Source of the DNA: Branchiostoma floridae
Lineage: Eukaryota; Chordata; Leptocardii; Amphioxiformes; Branchiostomatidae
Length of the DNA stretch: 64,000 nt
Direction: 5' to 3'
Assembly (NCBI RefSeq): GCF_000003815.2
Contig: NC_049993.1
Location: 16,574,897 to 16,638,896 of the forward strand
Shown here: piece after piece, positions 1 to 13,049 of the stretch
Position numbering within the stretch: position 1 is the stretch's first letter
Layout of the letters: each line of letters starts with the position of its first letter
Made by a program: the position numbers and the translations under genes
Notes under the pieces: model-generated
Seen by the model: only the letters and a program-made list of their open reading frames with translations
Told to the model about the DNA's origin: nothing
Database searches by the model: none

Positions 1-83
1 CACACAGAAATGCAAGTACACGGAAGCGTACACATAAACACAGAGGCATGCGTACACAAGCGCGTCCACACACGAGCACCCAC

Positions 84-2976
84 CAGCTCGATGCTTGCTC
101 CAAAGCTTTGGTTGAAATAGAGCGGCAGAATATTGGGTTCCCAGCAGTAGGCCGCTATCTGCAGCAGAATGGAGGCCCAGACAGCGGGGGACGTCAAGAT
201 GTGACGTAGGGGAATACTTTTCTATAACAGAATATAATGGAAATGACAATGTATTTAGTTACTTCATTTTATGACCGAAGGAAGGAAGAACAACAAGAAA
301 AAACTAACAAAGAAAGAAATAGTGTTGCCAGTAAAAAGTTCTTGTTCGTACCATGCTTTTTTTCTTGTTCTTATTCTGCTCATTTGTCTTGTTGACATCT
401 TTGTTTTTCCTCAAAATCATTGCTTCGAATACGACCATTAGGATTGTCCATGCTATGCCCAGGCCTCCTGTGTATCAGACGTCATTGACAACAAAAAGTC
501 ATAAACAATGGAATGAATACTAAGTAGGCACAGAGGTAAGTCGTTATTAATTATATGATAAGGGACGGAAACGGTTTGTTCCTTTCGCCTATGCTAGGTT
601 ATCCGGCTACATCGTTACATCAGTCAGTAGCCTAGCGACACGTGACATAAGGGTAATGTAAAGTTTTTGTATGACGTCGCAGAATGTCATATTTGATTCA
701 GATTCAGACTTACCGAAAAAGTAAAATGGTGTCTGCCAGAACAGCCTTTGTGTGATGAAACCAGTCGCGATTATTCCAAGGAACTGGCCAAGATAGAGCC
801 CTTTGTAGTACAAAGATGGATAATATAAGAACATTCAGTATGTTAGGGAACGGCATTTACAGTGTATCACGAAAGATACTGTATGGACTTTTGGAAAAGC
901 AGAGTTGACTTAATCCTCTAAAAAAAAGGCAACATGAGGATGTCATTGATAATGACTTGCACTATGAACCAAGTGTCATGCACCTCTTTGATAAAAGCAA
1001 AATGTCCATTCTAACAACAGATAACATCACATTGACATTTGAATTGCTATAAAAGTATGAAATACAGTACTGTAAATGCAGAAATGTTCGCGATGGTTTT
1101 ATGTTCGCGGTATTCACGAGGAAGTCTTACAGCGAACTTAAAACCACCGCGAACACCCTCTTTCCCGCGAATGCGAAATTAACTTCCCGCGAACTTAAAT
1201 GCATTTACTAAACAACCTTCTGACCTGCAAAGATAAAAGGAGAAACCTTGGCACTTTGCGTCGGCAGCAATCGCTCACTCAGAACGCCGTAAGCAGCAGG
1301 CTCACATAGTCCCTGTAGGACGATTTAAGATCATGTATCTTTTAGCGATGTAAAGAACTGCTTAAATATCTGTACAACTTCTTCTTCTCAGATCAATGCA
1401 CTTGAGTCTAATATGTATACAGCATACTGCGTGTTTTAAATGTGCATCATTTAATGTACGTACTGTGTGCAATTAAGAAAATGTTGAACCCTCTATAGAC
1501 AAACGCACACACACAGACACACATATATGACGTTAATGATTAACATTATATCGAAACTTATTGGGATAGCTGCACGACCTTGATGTGTCAGAAGCGATGA
1601 GTTTTGCTTAATTTTGCTACAGAAACTAAGTTTTTTGTTACCATTGTTGAGTCCCTTCTGATGAATTGTGGACAGACGTTACGAGATACAGGACATGTTA
1701 AACATTTACCTCTGCCAGCCCTGCTACAACACGATGCGCCACTGCTGCTTCGAAGTGTTGAAAAACGAATGGGGCGACACTGTGGACAACGGAACTGAGA
1801 CCGACTGAGGCCAACAGCACCCTGAAAATTCAACATTGGTGATATTTATTTGTCATGTCTTTCTGTTTTCTTTCTTTCTTTCATTCCTTCTATCTACCTA
1901 CCAATCTTAAAATTCACTTTTAACGATTTGATCAGATCTAACTAGTTACTTGCTCATTGCACTTTAATTTTGTCCTATTTACTTTAAGTTGATACGGTTG
2001 ACATTAGAGGGTACTGTAAAGCAAAAATCAGTCATCAAACTGTAAACCTAATTAGGTACTACGTTTAATCAGTATCTCATTTAAACAGAGATCAACACTC
2101 GTATTTTTTAAACTATAACAAGTTCATACTATATCAGTGTAACCTGGTAGAGCACCTACCTAACAGCGGGGTATCTATATGCAAGGTAGCCCCCCAGAAA
2201 GCTGGATGGCAGCAGACCAATGTAGACTGAACTCAGGATTACTCCAACCTGGAACTGGCTGTACTGCACCGCCGACTATGGAGAAGAACCAAATTGATCA
2301 AACACGACTGGTCCTGATAAACAGTTCTACGCATAGGCATACCTTTTCGGCATCAAACGCCAAATATTCTAACCTTAAGCGTACATTACGATGATTTTTT
2401 TATTTGTTTTAAGACTGACAATGTGGCAATACACTAAAGCTAGTAAGTTATTGTCATGAAAAATGGAGATATTGCTTTGGTTGTGTCTGTGTGTTCGTGT
2501 TTCCGGATTTTGTAGAGAAAACTCAAGAATGATATTTGGTATGTAGTATGTGGCTAGGTGTTGGAAAGACCAAGGTCAAGGTCAATTCTATGCCCCTAAT
2601 ATGTGCCATGATACTGCATCTTAGTATCTTATCTTGCGATACTGCATCATACTGAACTTCTATTTTTTTGTATCTTTAGACCTGGACATGCTATGGTCTT
2701 GATTTTTTAACAGTGCCACACACAAAGGACAGACAGATGGTAAAAGTATGTATGCATCTCAGAGATACTCGTAAACGTGAAAAAAAAACACATATGTAAA
2801 TAGCCGACCTTAGTGACATTGATGTTTGTATTGTTCTCCTGCGGCACCTGTAGCTCCACCAGCACAACCGACACGCTGGTCCTCCCCGCGTACTGGAAAA
2901 GAATCCCGGAGAAGAGGAGAACACACAGCAGTTGAATGGGTGTGGTTATGGGCTCTGTAGACGGGTCATCTGCCAT
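84..2976 (-). CDS. SLC17-family (sialin/phosphate-type) MFS transporter, 5' part
   Basis: Seven exons read on the minus strand: 2809-2976, 2160-2275, 1710-1821, 1247-1312, 714-800, 352-467 and 84-221, about 268 residues; the C-terminal half lies beyond the left edge. The first exon from ATG 2976 has a hydrophobic segment (residues about 14-28) followed by GRTSVSVVLVEL, the position of the first helix in SLC17 proteins. Exon 2 gives YSQFQVGVILSSVYIG and a GGYLAYRY loop where the family has GGFLADRFG. Exon 5 ends in FWQTPFYFFG, and exon 7 reads IPLRHILTSPAVWA, closely matching the SLC17 loop before TM7. Known family role: proton- or sodium-coupled export of organic anions (sialic acid, glutamate, urate, phosphate) across lysosomal, vesicle or plasma membranes; the substrate here cannot be told. 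Phases match at all joins except exon 4/5, where the preferred donor at 1246 and the only acceptor (after 801) differ by one base, so a weaker donor or a missed exon is possible. A further 5' exon may splice to an acceptor near 2993. Confidence 0.72.
1069..1210. mobile_element. Short MITE, GTAAATGCA family (copy 1)
   Basis: Ends in inverted CTGTAAATGCA / TGCATTTA sequence. Inside it, GTTCGCG-rich blocks recur in both orientations (GCGAACTTAAAACCACCGCG), so the whole element can fold back. A second, longer and more degenerate copy sits at about 32690-32913 in a PIF1 intron. It lies in an intron of the SLC17 gene and has no coding capacity. Confidence 0.6.
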
Positions 2977-5900
2977 GCTGCCAACTGCGTCGTCTGTAAA
3001 ATCAATGCACATTTCATGTGACATGCTAGTTTTTCCTACTATCTTGAGCATTTTTTTTAAATATTAGCAGTTTACTTTCATTATAGGCGTGGGCATTAGT
3101 AACCTGATATATACATCCAAAGTTATCGAGGCTTTATCCCGCCGTGTAGTCATCTAGCGGGACACGTGAAAGTAAACGATGGCCCGCCTCGGTGCGAGCA
3201 CTGAAACGCGGCGACGAAGATGATGACCATGGACTCCACAGTTACCCAACTGGCTGCGAGAGGCAATCGTCATCCCGTCGGACACGCATGGGTCACCCCG
3301 GCACTCCACCAGGGAAGTTAGAGCATGGGTATCGACCATTAATCCTACGAAAACTTGCTTTAGTTTTAACAAGGAAACGCAAGAGGAGGCCTAAAATCGA
3401 CCTTGACCGTTGTCTTTCCAACAATACAACATACCAAGTCCATCAATGGTTCTTTGAATTAATGCTGCTCCAGAGCAAATTTGTAAAAACAAACACTCAC
3501 TGACTCAGACAGACATATTAACGCACCAAAAAATACCTCCAAGTGTTCACGGACTCCAAGTAGTTATCCCTTTCGTCACTGTATAACTTTGATATTGGCG
3601 TTTTTTGTTCTTTAACAAACCAACATAATTGACTGTCTAATACTAGATGTTATCTCAGAAGAAATATCAATTAGACTTTCTGTGTTTCCATAGCCTTTCG
3701 TCCTTCTCAGCTTCAACATGTGACAAAGTTTGAAATACCTGCCTCAGTTCACAATAGCATGCTCAGCCTCAGAAATTGTCAGGTGAACGTTAAACCCACG
3801 CCTGCTGTAACCTCCCGTGTGACCTCCATGGATGGTACACAGAACGTCAAGCACTGAGCTTTGTCTAAGTTTGTTTGGCAAGACGCGAACTGTGTGACGC
3901 TCGCTGTTTTAGCCTCCCTCTTAGCATTCTTTTTCATGTTTCCCACGGGAAACATAATCAATCGTTCAATCAATAATTCCACCTCCTTTCGCCTCGAATG
4001 TACAGGACGTTAACTCGCCCGTTAGATATTTCCACGTTAACACCCAGATAGATGTATGAGATAGATTAGATAGATAGACTAATAGAATTGAGATAGATAG
4101 ATAGATAGATTAACATGATTGATAAATACATGCATGGATATACGTACAATTGTATCTGGCCACTCTCTTATCTTCTCCTGGTGCTGTGCCTGGTACTGTC
4201 GACAAATGAAAGAATTGAGATGTTTAGGTTTCGGCCAGCTAAAACTTTCTAACAACACGTACAGCAGCAAATCATGATCACTGCAAAGTCTCGGTGAACT
4301 GATCGTGACCGAGATAAGCCCTGTGTACAGTAATCAAACGGTCATTGTACATAGAAATTCCCCGAGGTCGTTTCAACAAGCACAATAAACAGTGGGCCAC
4401 GGCTCAATTTTCCGTCCTAAAGACTGCGACCCAGACACTGGACGACATAGACGTCTAGCGTCTACGCACATGGTGTGGCAGATCGTTTCGTCGCCGGAGG
4501 CTTTAGATGTTCTGTAACTAGAGCAACAGGTAGGTTCTACAGTATTTTCATCATTCAATTTTGGGCTCCGTATCCCTAGCGGTTTGATACGGTGCTGCAG
4601 CAGAAATTCAGGTTTTGATATCTCGTGTTGTGGACATGATATGGTCATTGAGTGGTAGATAGCTCTTGGGAGGAAAAGTAGGTCGTGAAGATTTGAGTCC
4701 CTAGTACCGCAGAAATGTAACAGCCAGTTTTCGAGTCTATAAGAGAATAAGTCAAGAAAGGGTTGACAGATCGTCATGATTTTTGGTATGTAGACAGGTT
4801 AAGCGATCACTGGGACGTGCTATGGAATATATGCTGATTCAAGGATCAAATTGCATAATCAATAATAAAATATACGCCAGCAATTCGCATCTGCAAGTTG
4901 CTAACTGTACTCCTCTGGTCTTCTGGCATGTTATCCGTCTATTTGGCTGATTTAACCGATTTATGTATGAAGTCTGGCGGAGGCTACAATTTCCCCTCAT
5001 CTATTTATGTGGCGTCACGTACGTTTATTTACTATCAACTGGCGAAAAATGTCCCTAACACTATTTATAGTAAACATAATGTCGGTGACCTTGAGGACAG
5101 TGGCCGCATCAGGCCTATACGGCTTTACAAAGAGTAGAAGACACTAATTTATCATCTGAGAGATCACCTACTATACAGTAGTGCGAGTGGGTGACCACGT
5201 ACTCGATGATAATTTCAGTTTTCAAGGATCAAAAGCAATTAGACTTTTCATTATGTCGACGATGGTATTGCTCTTATGATAGCCTCAACAATAACGCAGG
5301 GACATGAAAATATGCACGTTTGTCAAGGAAGTGAATCCGGTCTAGTATGTTACCGAGGTCAAGTACGCTCGCTCGCTAAGTTTGCTCGCTCGCACCGCTT
5401 CCAGACATACTAGAGAGAAAGATAGATGAGAGGGAGACCAACAGGTTATATACATATACCAAAGAACACTCATAGACGGATAGATAAATACATGCATATA
5501 CATACAATTGTCTCTGTGGGCTTCTTCGTTCTCGAGTCCACGCTTGGTAGCCAGAAGTTGTAAATTAACTGAGATATAGAGCTTCTGGCAACAGGAAACT
5601 TCCCTACGACACAGCTAATACCGTCAACTCTCCCAAATTCAAAAGGTCCTTGAAGATAAGGTCGCAATTGTAGGGATCCATAAACCATTCACTCGTCACT
5701 GTCATAACTTGTTGATTGCTTTTTTGTCACCACAGTAAGCCACAAACCCATTGTCTAGCGTTTTATGGTACCCAAGGGTCTGCTTCTGCTGTCACCTGTG
5801 GTGTGGCAGCCTTTTCTGCCGCGGGAGCAGCAGGTGAGGTTTTTAGAGCCTTTTTTTGTGGTGCAGCGGTGTATCATAACGAGCTAGAGGGGTTATATAT

Positions 5901-7163
5901 ATCCTGATAGTGTGTAGCAAAAATATAATCTTCATACATATATTTATAATCTTTTTAAAGTTATTTTTGCCAAAAGGTTGAAGCGAGACCACCCCCTGCA
6001 GTTCTAAAACGTACTTCTTGCTGTCTTACAAACTTACAGCAATTCAAACTGTCTGTCCCAAGAGCTATCTACTATTAAAAATCAGGACCACAGTACAGAA
6101 CACAGATGCAGTGCCAAAGAAAGTCGCTAGGGGGCTCATTATTGAAGTTAACCTTTGCTTTCCTACCCTACCCTTGCCAACCTACTAAATATCATCAGGA
6201 TACGTCTTAGGCTTCTCGAGTTATGCTGATCACAGACAGACAGACTCACACACAGGTAAACGTGGTTCTTCATCACTTGTATTGTGAACTTGCAGGCTAT
6301 CACAATAAAGGGTCCCCATGGCTTTTTGTCTGCATCATTCTACGCACAATGTGACATCAAAATGACTCACGACCCCATGAATATTTCATGCTGCTTTCGA
6401 ACAACATGTCTGAGAATACATTTAGTGTAATATATCGCATCGTTATGAAGAAACGACAGATCCAAAACAAAGTACCAAATCCTGTCGCCACTATTATAAT
6501 GTTTCAAAAAGATGCACCACAATATTCGTATTCGTTGATCTCAACCTCTGAGAATGGCCGTCGCCTTAGAAGGTTCAGAGAATTCGAATTCATAGTTTTG
6601 TATTTCATATGTACCTTCTAAACGCTTGTATATTGTTCCGTCGTAAGGACTTTTTGTAATGGATATCGGCTTGTTGGGCAGCCCTGACTGTATACATAAC
6701 TGAACAGATGAATCTAAACGTATGAAACTAGAGTTTGAAACTTAACTTTACCATTACAACTGGTGTATTGTTTTTTATGAAGTATGTAAATAGGTTCATT
6801 TGTATGAATTAAGTACATTGATCATCTCCTCCATGATCCTAGCAAATGATAGACTTACACATATTATAAGGCTTTCGTCGCATTTTTTTATAATTTATGC
6901 GGTCCTCATTTGCATAATTAATGGTCACCTGTACATAACTTCCAAATGGCACAAGAAATTCCAGTCACTTACCAGTGGGATTATAGCTTTTTGTTCATTA
7001 ATCATGCAAATGATATCTTTATTTGCATAATATTTATCTATCAACATTCTTATTCAACCACACACACGCTACCAAAAACACCTAGCGAAGGTAAATCAAT
7101 ACTGATTTTTTTTCTACACCTGTGTTCACTGTTTAATACAACATACTATCTTTAGCCAGAAAC
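2977..7163. other. Gene-free stretch between SLC17-like and arginine kinase
   Basis: No exon with supporting splice signals and recognisable protein was found. There are short open frames on both strands (for example 3192-3503 plus and 4373-4777 minus) with no family resemblance and no splice context. Simple repeats occur, including AGAT-type repeats near 4085-4110. A related AT-rich phrase (ATAAATACATGCAT) appears at about 4124 and 5487. A GC-richer patch at 3190-3330 could hold the SLC17 promoter or an untranslated first exon, but nothing in it is decisive. Confidence 0.5.
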
Positions 7164-9995
7164 ATGGAAAGGTCAATGGGATGCTCCAAGATATGTGCAG
7201 CCCTGAAGTATCCGAATTGGACCAGCCGCCATTGTTGCTTGGCACGCAAAGTCCTAAACCAAAACTTGTGGGAAAAGTTGAAGGTGGGAGAATTTCACCG
7301 TTGCGCAATATGAAATTAACATGTAAATCCACATTACGTGTTTTGGTTTGTACGTTCTAAATGTACAGATTTATGTAACGTTTCTTTCGAACTGCTTAAC
7401 ATTTGATGGGAAGAAAGGTATCATCACAATCTTTGATATGTATATATTTGGTTCCAGGACAAAAAGACATCCTTGACTGACTTCACCATCTCCGATGTTG
7501 TACGGAGCGGAGTTGAGGTTCCCAGCAGCAGTATTGGGGTATATGCAGGGGACGAGGAATGTTATAGTCTGTACAGCACCCTCTTCGAACCTATCATGAA
7601 GTAAGTTCAAATCAAATGTTTTCTTGTATTATTTCATCTGTGATGGATGAACTACCTGTCGGATAATCAAAAGAAATCAGGATAAAGGTTTCATAAGACA
7701 ACGTACATTTAAGTGTTTAATTCGTGTTTGTCAGGCTTCTGTTTGATTTCCAACATCCACATTATTTCAGGAAAAAACGCAATATTTACTATTTGTAAAT
7801 GTAAATAAAGCCATTTCTCTCTATACAATTCCTGAACCTTATCCAGAATCTTAAGGAACATGAGCCTGGAGATATCTGATTGTAATCTACATAATTATTC
7901 ATTATCATACCTAAAGATATTCATTCATTTGCAAATATATTTCCAAATGATTAAAGTTTTCCGGATGTTGTTTATGGTCTCTTTCTATTATTGTCTCCTT
8001 CCACCTCACTACGTGCAGAGAATACCACGGGCTCGATAAACTACCTGCGCACGTCTCCTGCCTGGATGCTCGCCGTTTGACGTCTGTGATTCAGAGTGAA
8101 GCGCCAGTCCTGTCCACCAGATGCAGGGTGGTGAGGAACCTGGCCGGTTACGGTATGATCACTGCCAATCTTGTCGTACGATAGTCTGACTGAAATAGCG
8201 CTCCTAGCGGTCCGCTTTACAGTTTCAGGGAGGGGCGAGAGATTGTGTAAACACAGGCTAGTTCGCACCTCAACCCATGTCTAAACAATTTAAGTGTTCA
8301 TTTCTAAAAAGATACTGTCATAATTATCTCGATAATGTTTTCTTCATAGGCATTTTTATCATTAAAACATTATTTCTCTGTGCTCTTGTACCAATCATCA
8401 CATCTTTCAACATGCAAAACAAACGCATTAGAAGAAAGGCGTTGAACGGAATTTTACTTTATTAGCGTAATGTAAATATTCCAACAGTTCTATGACCTCT
8501 TACGTTGATTTATCAGTTGTATGTTGGTTCCAACATTATTGTTGATCATGTTTCTTGATTCAAACAGGATTTCCTGCAGGCATGTCCCGAGAGCAACGTC
8601 TGGAGGTAGAGAGTCTCCTGGTGACTGCACTGGAAGACCTGAAGGGTGATCTTTGCGGACACTACTATCCATACGATTCCTTGACAAGCTCGGAAAAATA
8701 CAATCTTGCCAATGATGGATATCTTTTTCAGGCACGTTACTCACATGTATCTTTGATAACAAATAAACGCCTATCTGGTACGTCTACAGCATCTTTCTAA
8801 ATGGCAATCATTGACAGATATTTAAGGTCCTATTTCTAATTGGTCTTCCAACCAGGAGAATGACAAGTACCAGGTGGCCGCTGGAATACATCGCAACTGG
8901 CCGGAAGGACGTGGCATCTTTTACAACGATGCCAAAACGTTTTTGGTGTGGGTAAATGAGGAAGATCATCTTAGGATTATCTCCATGCAGAAAGGTACAT
9001 AGAAATTATACATGTAAAAAAAAAAAACATTTGCATCCCATGAAAATCTGCTCTTTAAATTTATGCCTGTCTTCAATTATATATCAGTCTGACCAGCCTT
9101 TCCAATCGAAAACAGGTGCAGATGTCAAGGCCGTATTCGATCGTCTGTGTCGTGGAATCAACGCCATCAACAAGGCTCTGCTGAGGCATGCGCAGACGGG
9201 GTTTGCGTTTCACAAGCAGTATGGCTACCTGTCCAGCTGTCCCACCAACCTCGGCACGGGCATGCGCGCTAGTGTTCACGTCAGCGTACCCCCAGCGTTT
9301 AACGATGTCCGGAACAAGTGTCGTCAGCTTGGACTGGACGTTAGAGGCCAACATGGTGGTGAGAATTTTACCAGTGCCTATGGAGCACGGACGTACAGGA
9401 AATATTTTGAAGTGTTGAACAGGAGTACATTTTCATAAACAAACTAAGACAAACAAAGCAAATAAAAGATAAATCATTTTCATATGTAAAAAGACGATTG
9501 TACTGCTAGTAGATGGCAAAAATCCAAACTTAGAACTTTAAGATTGTTTAAGGAGGCTTATTGCACAGAAAATCAATGTCACAATGAGTGTCTTATAAGC
9601 TGGGCGTTTTAAAAAACGCATGACACTTTAAAAAAAATTCATTCATTCATTCATATAATACTAGTGAAATGTGTAAGTAAACCTTGGGATTGTTTAACTT
9701 TATAACACTGTGTGTGTGTGTGTATGTATGAGCGAATTCTTGAAGATAGCATCCTGGAGGTTAAAGGTATGGCACGTGGTGTTGGTCAGTCCCTTGTTTG
9801 TTGATGGCAGTTTAGTGACTAGACAATTGTCTATTCGTTTACTTACAAATTCGTTTTATTTCAGAAACCTCTGAGGCTGAAGGAGGGATGTATGACCTGT
9901 CCAACCACCAGCGACTAGGGCGTACTGAAGTCGACCTGTTGCAAGCAGTGATAGACGGCATCAACACACTCCAAAGCACATCGACAAGGAAGTAG
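7164..9995 (+). CDS. Arginine kinase (ATP:guanidino phosphotransferase)
   Basis: Seven exons: 7164-7283, 7458-7600, 8019-8152, 8568-8731, 8856-8994, 9116-9358 and 9865-9995. They total 1074 nt, or 357 residues plus TAG, the exact usual arginine kinase size, and every phase matches. The enzyme transfers phosphate between ATP and arginine as a cytosolic energy buffer. The N-domain carries the short guanidino-specificity loop [12 protein letters not shown] of arginine rather than creatine kinases. STRCR supplies the two ATP-phosphate arginines; NEEDHLR carries the catalytic Glu; [16 protein letters not shown] carries the reactive Cys and another phosphate Arg; [14 protein letters not shown] carries the flexible-loop Glu. 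All key residues are present, so it should be active. The start is the first ATG of an exon preceded by TTTAG, so a 5' leader exon upstream is likely. Intron 4 has a GC donor. Substrate assignment (arginine, taurocyamine or another guanidine) is by motif only. Confidence 0.93.
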
Positions 9996-10312
9996 CCTAT
10001 TAGTATTGTGATGCGCTAAGAATAACTATTTTGCAATGCATAATCTGTTTGGAACGTTTTATATGCATTGCTATTTTTGTCCTAAATATTATTGATACTG
10101 TAACTATTAGAAGACTATACCTTTGTGCACCATTGAACTTGACTTTATTAACTTTGGAGCTGTATTTGAGATGAGTGCACTACCTGAAGTTTTCTTATAT
10201 TTTTGTTTTGTTTTGAGAGTTTATGTGTAATGCGTAGTTTTGTGTCAAAGTCTGTATAGAATGGCTGACAATATATATTTTGATTTTGGTAGTCTTCTAT
10301 TTACTGTTTGTC

Positions 10313-10325
10313 AATAAATAATAAA
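10313..10325 (+). promoter_or_regulatory. Polyadenylation signal of arginine kinase
   Basis: Overlapping AATAAATAATAAA about 320 bases after the arginine kinase stop codon, followed by AT-rich sequence and then a GT-rich stretch. This is the expected position and form of a cleavage/polyadenylation signal. Confidence 0.65.
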
Positions 10326-10329
10326 CTGT

Positions 10330-11460
10330 TTTTGAAACTTGCCTGTGACTGAGTTCACGTTAGTCGTTAAGAATTTACACATCGATGTTATTCAACTTTG
10401 AATATCAATGTTATCCACGATGGACGCTTATCCTGTCACCAAATTCCACAGATTAGTATACATCCATAGGTTTCGTGTTATCATTTCGGTCATTTTGCCA
10501 ATCCTTTCCCCTGAAACCCCTCGTTAATTATATTCTGACAGGGTATGAGACATCCGGATTTCGGTCTTTTTTTAGATTGTACGTATTTTTACTTTAGTAG
10601 TACCATCCCAAAATAAGCAATGTCTTAGTAAACATGACGTTGTTTTAGTGCTGTTCAAGTATAGTATAGTTAGACTGTAGATATCAGTAATGCTGATAGT
10701 CTCGCTAAAACAATGCTAGAAGAAATAACAATGCTAGAAGAAATAATCACTCAGACGCTGTACAAGCCTGACGGCATCCACATCAAGCCCGACTCAGGCG
10801 TCAGGCTTTGGGTGGCGGATGTCAAAAGCACACTATCGGCACCGACGTGAAGTTTCATCTGTAAGTCAAGACAGAAACCCGACATCACAACACAGGAAAC
10901 CAGGGAGAAACGGTGCATTACCGCCCACAATTCGGCCGACACCAGCCATTGGGTACCTAGCAGGAATCTCCAAGGAAGTCTGTGCAGCCTGACAGACGAC
11001 CTTCGCCAGGACCCCTGCGGATGCCTCAGAGGAACCCACCACCGCTGTTTCACTGGAACCCGGTACCCCCACCACCTCCACAGTGGAACCACAAGACTAG
11101 ACCAACGTTTGCTGAGACTGGGGACAAGCGTCAATCTGACAGACTTCCTGAGACACTTAACTGGAGACATATCGGTACAATAGAAGAATAACGACCAGTA
11201 GTATCCAAGTGATCACCCAGGTGACAAAATTACCTTATCACTCAACATATTCCTTAAATTTATCTTCTCCTAAGTTAGAATCACTTTAACATATACAAAT
11301 ATATCAATTCAGCATGATGGGGAAAACCTACATGTAATATAAGTTTTATAAGTACATGTTTACGTTATCCTGTATCGTTTCACTCTGCGCACAAAGTAGC
11401 TAAGCTCTCATTGTTAGAATATCTGTTATTATCGTCCGCTTATCAAACTCAACATGTCAG
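10330..11460. other. Intergenic sequence with an unexplained GC-richer patch
   Basis: AT-rich apart from 10740-11190, where a 139-codon minus-strand frame and a proline-rich plus-strand frame overlap. Neither shows a recognisable domain or splice context. The patch may be a worn retroelement ORF1, since LINE remnants follow directly, but this is inference only. Confidence 0.35.
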
Positions 11461-11469
11461 CGAAAAAGG

Positions 11470-12720
11470 TAGCCTCTAAAGGTTTGTTCATGGAATGTCC
11501 AGGGTGGGCTTAAGCGGAAAAGCCAGGACGACGATATTATTAGGTGTTTAGAAGATTTTTATTTCGTGTGTATGCAAGAAACTTGGCTTAAGCCGGAGGA
11601 AAAAATTGAATAGATTGTTTTAGTTATTCTAGGAGCTCAGGCGGGGTAGTAATAATGTTTCGAAACCATTGTGAAAGGCCTTTGGAAACTTCCAACAAAA
11701 CAGTCTGATATAAGATTAGAAGGGATCTGTTTGAGATGTAAAGTGCCTATACATTTCCCCTGATAATTTATCATCTATTAATAAAAGCAGCAGCTTGCAC
11801 TTTGAAATCCTACAAGATGATATCTCAAAATTCTGTAATCAAGGGAACATAATGTTTTTAGGTGACCTTAACGCAACAACAGCATCTCTACAGGAGACTG
11901 CAATTGAAGATGACTACCAAATCACGATTTCATAGATTTCTAAGATGACCTACAGTGTAGATCAAACTGCGACAAATATGGCAAGTAATTAGTTGAGCTC
12001 TGTACATCTGCTAATCTAACCATCCTAAACGGTAGAGTCAGAGGAGACTTGTCCGGAAGGCTTACCTGCCATAAATATAACGGTTCTGGTCTAGTGGACT
12101 ATTGCGTATTGTTAGCTCGGAATTCTTTCCAAAAGATAAATACTTTAAAGTGGACGATACCTCCGTAATCTCTACGAATTATTCACCCTATACAAAACAA
12201 ACTAAACCTTTTTCACATCCACTTCCAACAAAATATATTTGGGACGACAATTCTAAACATAAATGAATTTGTAGAGGCATTACAAGCTCCATTAACTCTA
12301 ATGGATTTACAGATGGAATTCATGGATAAAATCCCTCTCGACTATAGAGGGCACCGTGAAAGAAATCGAAGACACGTACATTTTGCCGACAAGTCCTTAA
12401 GACAGATTGTATTAAAAATGGTTGAACCAGTCATGTGCCGCTCTCAAACGGAAAGTTGATATTTAAGCTTAAGAATTTTCTAAATGTCCATGGAAACCCG
12501 CTCTTCGCTATGCTTATTTCAACAGCCTTAAGATTTGTAATAAAAAAGATTAAAACAAAAAGTTCTTCAAAGAAAGGCAATGGAGCAATCTTCATAAACT
12601 TAGTAAATCAGACCCACAAACATTTTGGAAAGAACCAAGTGTGTCCCTATTCTCCTAATATCCTTTGCTGGATTATGAACATTCAATTTTATCTACATCA
12701 CATCGTGCAAATGAGGGTAA
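11470..12720 (+). mobile_element. LINE remnant A: AP endonuclease domain and linker, inactivated
   Basis: With frameshifts and stops, the plus strand reads the landmarks of an apurinic-type LINE endonuclease in order: CSWNVQGGLKRK near 11485, CMQETWLKPEEKIE near 11570, FEILQDDISKF then NIMFLGDLNA near 11800-11870, ILNGRVRGDLSG near 12030, and a linker motif SDPQTFWK near 12610. Multiple in-frame stops show it is dead. It is homologous to remnant B downstream and covers the same protein region, so the two are separate copies rather than one element. No RT domain follows directly. Confidence 0.75.
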
Positions 12721-13049
12721 CCGTGCTCAGTTGGATCGCGACCAATAGGTCAGACCAAGTGCCACAAATGCAGCACGAGAAGCAAGAGTCATCATGGCGC
12801 CGAACAAGACATTTAACTGGAGCTTGTCTCTTCCTCCAGACAAAAGAGACAGGTATATGAATGTAACACGGAAGAAAGCAACCGTGTTGTAGAAGCAAAA
12901 CACGCCAGGAAGAGCAACTTCGTAGGAAGGAAAAATGACTGAAAAATGGTAAAAATAAAACAGCGTTGGAAAAGAAGGCACAGAAAATGGAGAATGTTGA
13001 GCAAGCAGCACAAAATGTAAAACTTAATGGTCTATTGTTCCGATTATTT

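Noticed and set aside
4373-4777. 134-codon minus-strand open frame
   Set aside because: No family resemblance and no splice context; isolated in AT-rich sequence.
7164-9995. Calling the guanidino kinase a creatine kinase
   Set aside because: The specificity loop is short (SSSIGVY) and the C-terminal loop reads GETSEAEGG, both arginine-kinase type; length is 357, as for arginine kinases.
10751-11170. 139-codon minus-strand open frame rich in Arg, Trp and Ser
   Set aside because: Composition typical of an antisense shadow of a proline-rich plus-strand frame; no domain.
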